Of a DNA stretch of 6,908 nucleotides, positions 1-4,647 are shown piece after piece (position 1 is the stretch's first letter; each line of letters begins with the position of its first letter). The DNA is from Candidatus Zixiibacteriota bacterium (GTDB lineage: Bacteria; Zixibacteria; MSB-5A5; GN15; FEB-12): contig QNAD01000109.1 of assembly GCA_003641345.1 (NCBI GenBank), positions 1-6,908 on the forward strand, written 5' to 3'. A program made the translations under genes and the position numbers. A model generated the notes under the pieces. The model did no database searches. It was not told where the DNA came from and saw only the letters and a program-made list of their open reading frames with translations.

Positions 1-379
1 AAGTAAAAGAATAAAAGTATTGGCTATTGATGATCAACCGATAATTTTGGAACTTTTGACCGCTATGTGTCGCTCATTGGATTATGATATTCAGACAACT
101 CAGTCAGGGTCAGAAGGTGTTATGTATGCGGAAAATAAGAAATTTGATATAATATTTACTGATTTAGCTATGCCTGGAATATCAGGGTTAGAAGTTTCAA
201 GTAGAATAAGGAAATTCAGACCCTATACACCAATAATTTTACTTACTGGTTGGGAAGCAAAATTAGATTCTGAACAACTATCTAAATCAGGTATTACTAA
301 TGTTTTATATAAGCCATTTAGGATAGAACAACTAACTGATATGATTAAATCCTCAGTTGTGTCAAATTCTTTATCATAA
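1..379 (+). CDS. Response-regulator receiver domain, 5'-partial (standalone regulator or C-terminal end of a larger protein)
   Basis: This is a CheY-like phosphoacceptor domain that takes a phosphoryl group from a histidine kinase in the cytoplasm. The frame (codons from base 2) is open to the left edge and reads SKRIKVLAIDDQP, which is the normal first strand of a receiver. The in-frame TTG at 20 would cut that strand in half, so it is not the real start; the gene begins upstream of the window. Counting residues from that TTG, the acidic pair is D4/D5 (IDDQ), the phosphoacceptor is D48 in the FTDLAMPG motif, the switch threonine is T76 in LLTGW, and the conserved lysine is K98 in LYKPF. The pocket is therefore complete. 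The protein ends about ten residues after the last helix, with no DNA-binding or other output domain following. It could be a single-domain regulator or the receiver tail of a hybrid kinase; the window cannot decide. The HDOD gene follows after 69 bases on the same strand and is a likely partner. Confidence 0.9.
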   Translation, partial: SKRIKVLAIDDQPIILELLTAMCRSLDYDIQTTQSGSEGVMYAENKKFDIIFTDLAMPGISGLEVSSRIRKFRPYTPIILLTGWEAKLDSEQLSKSGITNVLYKPFRIEQLTDMIKSSVVSNSLS

Positions 380-436
380 TTGCTCTAAATAGTTAATTCT
401 TATCTGTTTACTGCCGATATTCTATATTGAAAAGAT

Positions 437-442
437 GAAAGG
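437..442 (+). promoter_or_regulatory. Shine-Dalgarno-like site of the HDOD gene
   Basis: The purine run GAAAGG lies six bases before the ATG at 449. It supports this ATG as the start, together with the typical HDOD N-terminus that follows. Confidence 0.55.
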
Positions 443-448
443 CAACAA

Positions 449-1774
449 ATGGATAAAATAACAATAATTCATGAGCTAAAGAATAACAAAAATCTTCTCT
501 CTTTACCTCAGGTTTTATCTGAAGTATTGGAAGAAGTTGGAAAAGAAGATTATTCTGCTGATGTTTTAGCAAAGATTATTCTAAAAGATCCCTCTCTTAC
601 CGCACGACTATTAAAAATGGCTAATTCGCCTCTTTATCAGATTGTTAGTGAAATCAAAACGGTTCACCAGGCTGTACAAAGATTAGGTGTAACAACAGTA
701 AAATGTATGATGTTATCGGCATCAATTTTTAATCCAGATATGGTAGCAGAAAAATCAGGTGTAGATCAAATTGAATTTTTCACTTATGTTTTATCCATTG
801 CGGCGGCATGTGATAAAATTGCTCGCAAAGTAGGCCATCCTGCTCCTGAAGAAGTTATGATTGCCGGTTTAATGAATGATGTTGGATTGATGTTCTTGTT
901 GCATCATTATCCTGAAGGATACCGTAAAGTTTTAAAATTAGCTGATGGATTAAAAAAACATACTGATGCTGAAATAGAAGTGTTTGGAATTGATCATTGT
1001 GAAGTAGGAATGTATTTAGGGGAATCATGGCGCTTGCCCAAATATGTTATAGAGTCAATAGCAGATCATCATAATTACAATATTGAGTCAGATAATCAAT
1101 TAACGCTAATTGTAAAATTAGCTGTTCACATGAGTACAGATAATTTTTCAGGTTTTCAGCGAAATTTGGAAGAGAAATTAGTATCTATAAAATATCTTGC
1201 CTCCAAGCTTGGAATGAATACTGATGATATTGATCAAATTTCCGGTTCTTTGTTAAAAGATTCTTTGGAGATGAGTAAGTTTTTAGGTGTTGATATTGGA
1301 GATCATGAAAATATGTTAGTCAAAGCCAATCAGGAGATTTGGCACACATATTTGACTGTTGAAAAATTATTCCATGAACGTCAAGAGCTGAGTAAAAAAT
1401 TACTTGATGAAGAGCGTAGCAAAGGTGCTATAGAGGCTAAGAATATTGCTATGGCAACTCTTTCACATTATGTTAATAATGCTGTGATGGCGATTTATGG
1501 ACGTTCTCAGCTTATGAGAATGTTAAAAGAAAAAGATAAAACCGATAAAATAATTGAACAGCTTCCTGTAACATTGGATACTATAGATAAAGCCGTAAGG
1601 AAAATTGTGGCTGTTTTGGATGAGATAAAAGAACTTTCTCCAATTGATAAAGTCAAATTTTATAATGTTTCCAAGGCTATGAATCTTGATGATAAGATTG
1701 AAAAACGTATTGAAGGAATGTCTGAAGGTTCATCGTGGCAAATTGAAAACAAACCTATGGAAACTGTCGAATAA
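449..1774 (+). CDS. HDOD-domain signalling protein with C-terminal DHp-like (HisKA-type) helix pair, no ATPase domain
   Basis: This 441-residue cytoplasmic protein is predicted to transmit signals. Residues about 15-225 are an HDOD domain (a catalytically dead relative of HD hydrolases). Visible marks are LSLPQ at 17-21, KDPSLTARLLKMANSPLY at 46-63, a VQRLG motif near 76-80, AGLMNDVG at 139-146 (Asn where a true HD enzyme has His), and FGIDHCEVG, SWRLP and ADHHN between 179 and 209. Residues about 295-333 are charged and probably a coiled-coil linker. Residues 334-395 then resemble the dimerisation/phosphoacceptor helices of histidine kinases: ATLSHYVNNAVMAIYGRSQL around H340, followed by a second helix. 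No HATPase N, G1 or G2 boxes follow, and the protein ends 46 hydrophilic residues later. HDOD proteins commonly sit beside two-component genes and act as regulatory scaffolds. Here the receiver is immediately upstream, and aroC starts 38 bases downstream. The HDOD call is firm. Whether H340 is phosphorylated is unknown. Confidence 0.9.
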   Translation: MDKITIIHELKNNKNLLSLPQVLSEVLEEVGKEDYSADVLAKIILKDPSLTARLLKMANSPLYQIVSEIKTVHQAVQRLGVTTVKCMMLSASIFNPDMVAEKSGVDQIEFFTYVLSIAAACDKIARKVGHPAPEEVMIAGLMNDVGLMFLLHHYPEGYRKVLKLADGLKKHTDAEIEVFGIDHCEVGMYLGESWRLPKYVIESIADHHNYNIESDNQLTLIVKLAVHMSTDNFSGFQRNLEEKLVSIKYLASKLGMNTDDIDQISGSLLKDSLEMSKFLGVDIGDHENMLVKANQEIWHTYLTVEKLFHERQELSKKLLDEERSKGAIEAKNIAMATLSHYVNNAVMAIYGRSQLMRMLKEKDKTDKIIEQLPVTLDTIDKAVRKIVAVLDEIKELSPIDKVKFYNVSKAMNLDDKIEKRIEGMSEGSSWQIENKPMETVE

Positions 1775-1777
1775 AGA

Positions 1778-1804
1778 TTGACCAGTTGTTCAAAAACATA
1801 TAAT
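1778..1804 (+). promoter_or_regulatory. Candidate aroC promoter at leaderless distance
   Basis: A TTGACC hexamer (1778-1783) and a perfect TATAAT (1799-1804) sit in the 38-base gap between the HDOD stop and the aroC ATG. Their spacing is 15 bases, shorter than the usual 17. The TATAAT ends eight bases before the ATG, so transcription would begin at or within a few bases of the start codon. In AT-rich DNA a TATAAT can occur by chance, and the promoter consensus of this host is unknown. Confidence 0.4.
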
Positions 1805-1812
1805 TTATATCT

Positions 1813-3012
1813 ATGTTTAATTATCTTACGGCAGGTGAATCACATGGACCCCAACTGACAGCAATTGTCGAGGGTGTTCCAGCCGGCCTCAATATTGATA
1901 TCAAAAAAATAAATTATCAGCTGTCTCGTCGTCAAAAAGGGTATGGTCGCGGCGGTCGAATGAAAATAGAAGCAGATACAGTTGAAATTGTTTCTGGTGT
2001 TAGAAACGGCGTTACTCTTGGTAGTCCGATAACTTTAGTTATTAAAAATGATGATTGGGAAAATTGGACTAAAATCATGGACCCGATTAATCCAATTGCA
2101 GAAAACCTAAACCTAAAAGAAAATAAATTAGCTTACGATACTCAAACGCCAAGACCGGGGCATGCTGATTTATCAGGTGGAATAAAATATAATCAAAAAG
2201 ATTTACGAAATATTTTAGAAAGAGCATCAGCAAGAGAAACAGCCGCAAGAGTTGCTGTGGGGTCTGTTGCTCGTATTTTTTTAGAAGAATTTGAGATTAA
2301 GTTTACATCGCATGTAGTTCAAATCGGAGAAGTGAAATTAGAAACAAATTTTGAGATTAAAGATATTGAAGAATTTAATGCTCTTGCGGAAAAATCCGAA
2401 GTAAGATGCGTTGATACAGATGTTGCAGGGAAAATGATAAACGCCATTAAAACAGCAAAAGAGAAAAAAGATTCTCTTGGCGGAGTGGTTGAAATAATTG
2501 TAAGGGGACTTCCGGTTGGACTGGGTAGTTATACTCAATGGTATAAAAGACTGGAAGGGAACTTGGCACAGGTTTTGATGTCTGTTCAATCAGTTAAATC
2601 TGTTGAGATAGGTCTGGGTTTAAGAGCTTCCGGAATGTATGGTTCTTCTGTTCATGATGAAATTTTTTATAATAAAAAAGGTGACAGTAAAAAGAAAAAT
2701 TTCTACAGGAAAACCAATAATGCCGGTGGGCTTGAGGGTGGCATTACTACCGGTGAGGATTTGATTATAAGAGTTGGGTGTAAACCAATTTCTACCCTTA
2801 ATAAACCTCTCAATAGCGTTGACGTGAAGACTAAGAACAAAACCAAAGCGATGGTTGAAAGAACTGATAATTGCGTTGTGCCCGCTCTGGCGGTAGTGTG
2901 CGAGGGGTGTATTGCTCCGGTTTTGGCAAAAGCATTCACTGAAAAATTTGGCTCTGATAACATGGATGAAATAAAACGTAATTTTGATTCATTTTTATCT
3001 TCGAAATATTGA
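1813..3012 (+). CDS. aroC: Chorismate synthase
   Basis: It converts 5-enolpyruvylshikimate-3-phosphate to chorismate by anti-1,4 elimination of phosphate, using reduced FMN. This is the last step of the shikimate pathway, in the cytoplasm. At 399 residues it is of ordinary full length. Family signatures are all present: LTAGESHG at the N-terminus with H11, SRRQKGYGRGGRM at 38-50, RPGHADLSGG with the second conserved histidine H117, ERASARETAARVA at 136-148, VHDEI at 280-284, NNAGGLEGGITTG at 302-314, and the C-terminal RTDNCVVPA at 350-358. The two catalytic-type histidines and the RET motif are intact. The DDWENW segment near 80-85 and the TNNAGGLEGG form resemble the Bacillus/Streptococcus branch of the family more than the E. 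coli branch. The start is fixed by the canonical MFNYLTAGESHGP opening, although no Shine-Dalgarno sequence precedes it. No flavin reductase or other shikimate gene lies nearby in the window. Confidence 0.98.
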   Translation: MFNYLTAGESHGPQLTAIVEGVPAGLNIDIKKINYQLSRRQKGYGRGGRMKIEADTVEIVSGVRNGVTLGSPITLVIKNDDWENWTKIMDPINPIAENLNLKENKLAYDTQTPRPGHADLSGGIKYNQKDLRNILERASARETAARVAVGSVARIFLEEFEIKFTSHVVQIGEVKLETNFEIKDIEEFNALAEKSEVRCVDTDVAGKMINAIKTAKEKKDSLGGVVEIIVRGLPVGLGSYTQWYKRLEGNLAQVLMSVQSVKSVEIGLGLRASGMYGSSVHDEIFYNKKGDSKKKNFYRKTNNAGGLEGGITTGEDLIIRVGCKPISTLNKPLNSVDVKTKNKTKAMVERTDNCVVPALAVVCEGCIAPVLAKAFTEKFGSDNMDEIKRNFDSFLSSKY

Positions 3013-3074
3013 AAAACAAATAATTAACATTTATTTGCTATCCATAAAATAATTTCTTAGTTTATCTCAAAATA

Positions 3075-3080
3075 AAGGAG
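3075..3080 (+). promoter_or_regulatory. Strong Shine-Dalgarno site of pepA
   Basis: AAGGAG lies seven bases before the ATG at 3088. It is the closest match to the anti-Shine-Dalgarno consensus in the window, fixes the pepA start, and contrasts with aroC, which has none. Confidence 0.8.
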
Positions 3081-3087
3081 ATATTCT

Positions 3088-4587
3088 ATGAAACTGTCTT
3101 ACATTTCTTCCAAAATTGAAAACATATCAACTGAAACTTTGGTTTTCTTTACTTCTGGTTATAGTAAAGTTCTAAACAAGGATTTAAAAAATCTGGATTC
3201 AGCTACCAATGGTGCTATTACAAAATTGCTTGAGGCTGAACAGTTTTCCGGAAAGGCTTCAGAAATGGCAGAGTTTTTGAGTCCTGCCGGTCTTGATTTT
3301 GACCGTATAATTTTAGTTGGCTTGGGTGATAAGAAAAGTATTACAGCTGATTGTTTTCGGAACGCATGCGGTAATCTTTCGAAATTTAAAGGACTTATTA
3401 ATTCAAAAAAGGCTGTTTTTTATTTTGATGGTTTTACAGACAAACATTATTTTCAGGCTTCACTCGAAGGTTATCTGCTTGGCGGTTTTAAACTCCTTGA
3501 TTATAAAACAGGCGATGATGCTGTAAGTAAAGTTAAGCTCAAAGAAATTACATTTGCGACTTCTGATTCAAAAATTAGAAGAAAAATGGAAAGTGCTGTC
3601 GAGAAGGGATTGATTATTGCCGAAGGTCAATGCTTGGTTCGTGAATTTTCTGAGACTCCCGGGAATTATCTTACACCTACAATATTTGCTCAAAAGGCTC
3701 AGAAGTTGTCGCGTAAATATGGTTTGTCATGTTCTATTTTGGATAAGAAAAATATTGAAAAAGAAAAGATGGGTGCTCTTCTTGGAGTTTCTCAAGGTTC
3801 GGCTCAGTCTCCAAAATTTATCATTATGAAATATAATGGAGGTCGTAAAGGTCAAGATCCGATTGTTCTGGTTGGTAAGGGAGTTACTTTTGATTCCGGT
3901 GGTATTTCTTTGAAACCGTCATTGAATATGGATGAGATGAAAGGGGATATGACAGGAGCGGCTGTTGTGATTTCTACTATTGTAACTGCGGCAAGATTAA
4001 AACTACCAGTAAATATTGTCTCTCTTGTTCCGGCAACTGAGAATATGCCATCGGGGACGGCTACCAAGCCGGGCGATATTCATACTTCAAGAAAAGGTCT
4101 AACTATTGAGATTATCAATACTGATGCCGAAGGAAGATTGATTTTAGCTGATGCTTTGGATTATGCTAATGAATTTAACCCTCAAGCTGTCATTGATATT
4201 GCAACTCTAACTGGTGCGACTTTGTACAGTCTTGGATATGAAGGGGCACCAATTTTTAGCAATAATCGGAAAATGATTAAAATGTTGAATGATGCCTCAA
4301 CTGAAACATCTGAAAGGGTTTGGGAATTTCCTCTCTGGCAGGAATACGGCGAAGCTATGAAATCTGATATTGCCGATTTGGTGAATTCCGGTGGGCGTGA
4401 TGCCGGTACAATAAAAGCTGCAGCCTTTTTGCAGAATTTTATCGGTGACTATCCATGGGCACATATTGATATAGCTTATGTCGATGTTGAAAAAAAAGGA
4501 CGACCATATATCCCAAAAGGAACTACCGGAATTGGTTTGCGGTTATTGGTCGAAATGTTGTCTAACTGGAAAAATCCCGGTAAATGA
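3088..4587 (+). CDS. pepA: Leucyl aminopeptidase, peptidase family M17
   Basis: This is a cytosolic two-metal aminopeptidase that removes N-terminal residues, classically leucine, from peptides; family members form hexamers. The 499-residue length matches the E. coli enzyme closely. Residues 1-160 form the variable N-terminal macro-like domain and residues from about 180 the catalytic domain. Metal and catalytic residues are all present with a constant offset of six from E. coli PepA: K264 and D269 in VGKGVTFDSGG, K276 in SLKP, D287 in MKGDM, and D346, E348 and R350 in NTDAEGR. The C-terminal WEFPLW, SDIADLVNSGGR and WAHIDIA motifs are also typical. No signal peptide is seen. The gene lies 75 bases after aroC, has its own strong ribosome binding site, and is followed by a terminator. 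Some M17 proteins also bind DNA as regulators (E. coli PepA/XerB); nothing here tests that. The symbol follows the family and is not based on experimental work in this host. Confidence 0.97.
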   Translation: MKLSYISSKIENISTETLVFFTSGYSKVLNKDLKNLDSATNGAITKLLEAEQFSGKASEMAEFLSPAGLDFDRIILVGLGDKKSITADCFRNACGNLSKFKGLINSKKAVFYFDGFTDKHYFQASLEGYLLGGFKLLDYKTGDDAVSKVKLKEITFATSDSKIRRKMESAVEKGLIIAEGQCLVREFSETPGNYLTPTIFAQKAQKLSRKYGLSCSILDKKNIEKEKMGALLGVSQGSAQSPKFIIMKYNGGRKGQDPIVLVGKGVTFDSGGISLKPSLNMDEMKGDMTGAAVVISTIVTAARLKLPVNIVSLVPATENMPSGTATKPGDIHTSRKGLTIEIINTDAEGRLILADALDYANEFNPQAVIDIATLTGATLYSLGYEGAPIFSNNRKMIKMLNDASTETSERVWEFPLWQEYGEAMKSDIADLVNSGGRDAGTIKAAAFLQNFIGDYPWAHIDIAYVDVEKKGRPYIPKGTTGIGLRLLVEMLSNWKNPGK

Positions 4588-4616
4588 TAATTGATTGAAT
4601 AAATAATATTCTTAAG

Positions 4617-4647
4617 AAAGCCATGCAGTCTTTGTATGGCTTTTTTT
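4617..4647 (+). terminator. Intrinsic terminator after pepA, possibly bidirectional
   Basis: An 11-pair stem (4617-4627 with 4633-4643, one G-U pair) closes a five-base loop GTCTT. It is followed by a seven-T run at 4641-4647 that overlaps the end of the stem. It starts about 30 bases after the pepA stop and ends the + strand gene run. On the other strand the same hairpin follows directly after the TAA of the convergent gene, but with only a broken T-tract (TTTCTT), so termination in that direction is probably weaker. Confidence 0.85.

Noticed and set aside
400..428. Promoter-like TTATCT and TATATT with 17-base spacing before the HDOD gene
   Set aside because: The upstream hexamer matches only half of the consensus and the region is AT-rich; not strong enough to list as a feature.
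833..886. HDOD region considered as an active HD phosphohydrolase
   Set aside because: The metal-binding His-Asp pair is replaced by Asn-Asp (MNDVG), as expected for the non-catalytic HDOD family.
2338..2963. Open frames on the - strand inside aroC (2338-2589 and 2703-2963)
   Set aside because: They are shadows of aroC, which has complete family motifs across this stretch. Their translations show no recognisable domain.
3017..3037. Inverted repeat CAAATAA/TTATTTG with a seven-base loop after aroC
   Set aside because: The stem has seven pairs, almost all A-T, and no T-tract follows, so it is a weak terminator candidate and expected by chance in an AT-rich gap.
3024..3050. TTAACA and TAAAAT as a possible pepA promoter
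   Set aside because: The spacing is 15 bases and both hexamers are common in AT-rich DNA. pepA may be transcribed with aroC or alone; the sequence does not decide.
3317..4067. Open frames in other frames inside pepA
   Set aside because: They overlap the fully conserved M17 coding frame and show no motif or ribosome binding site of their own.
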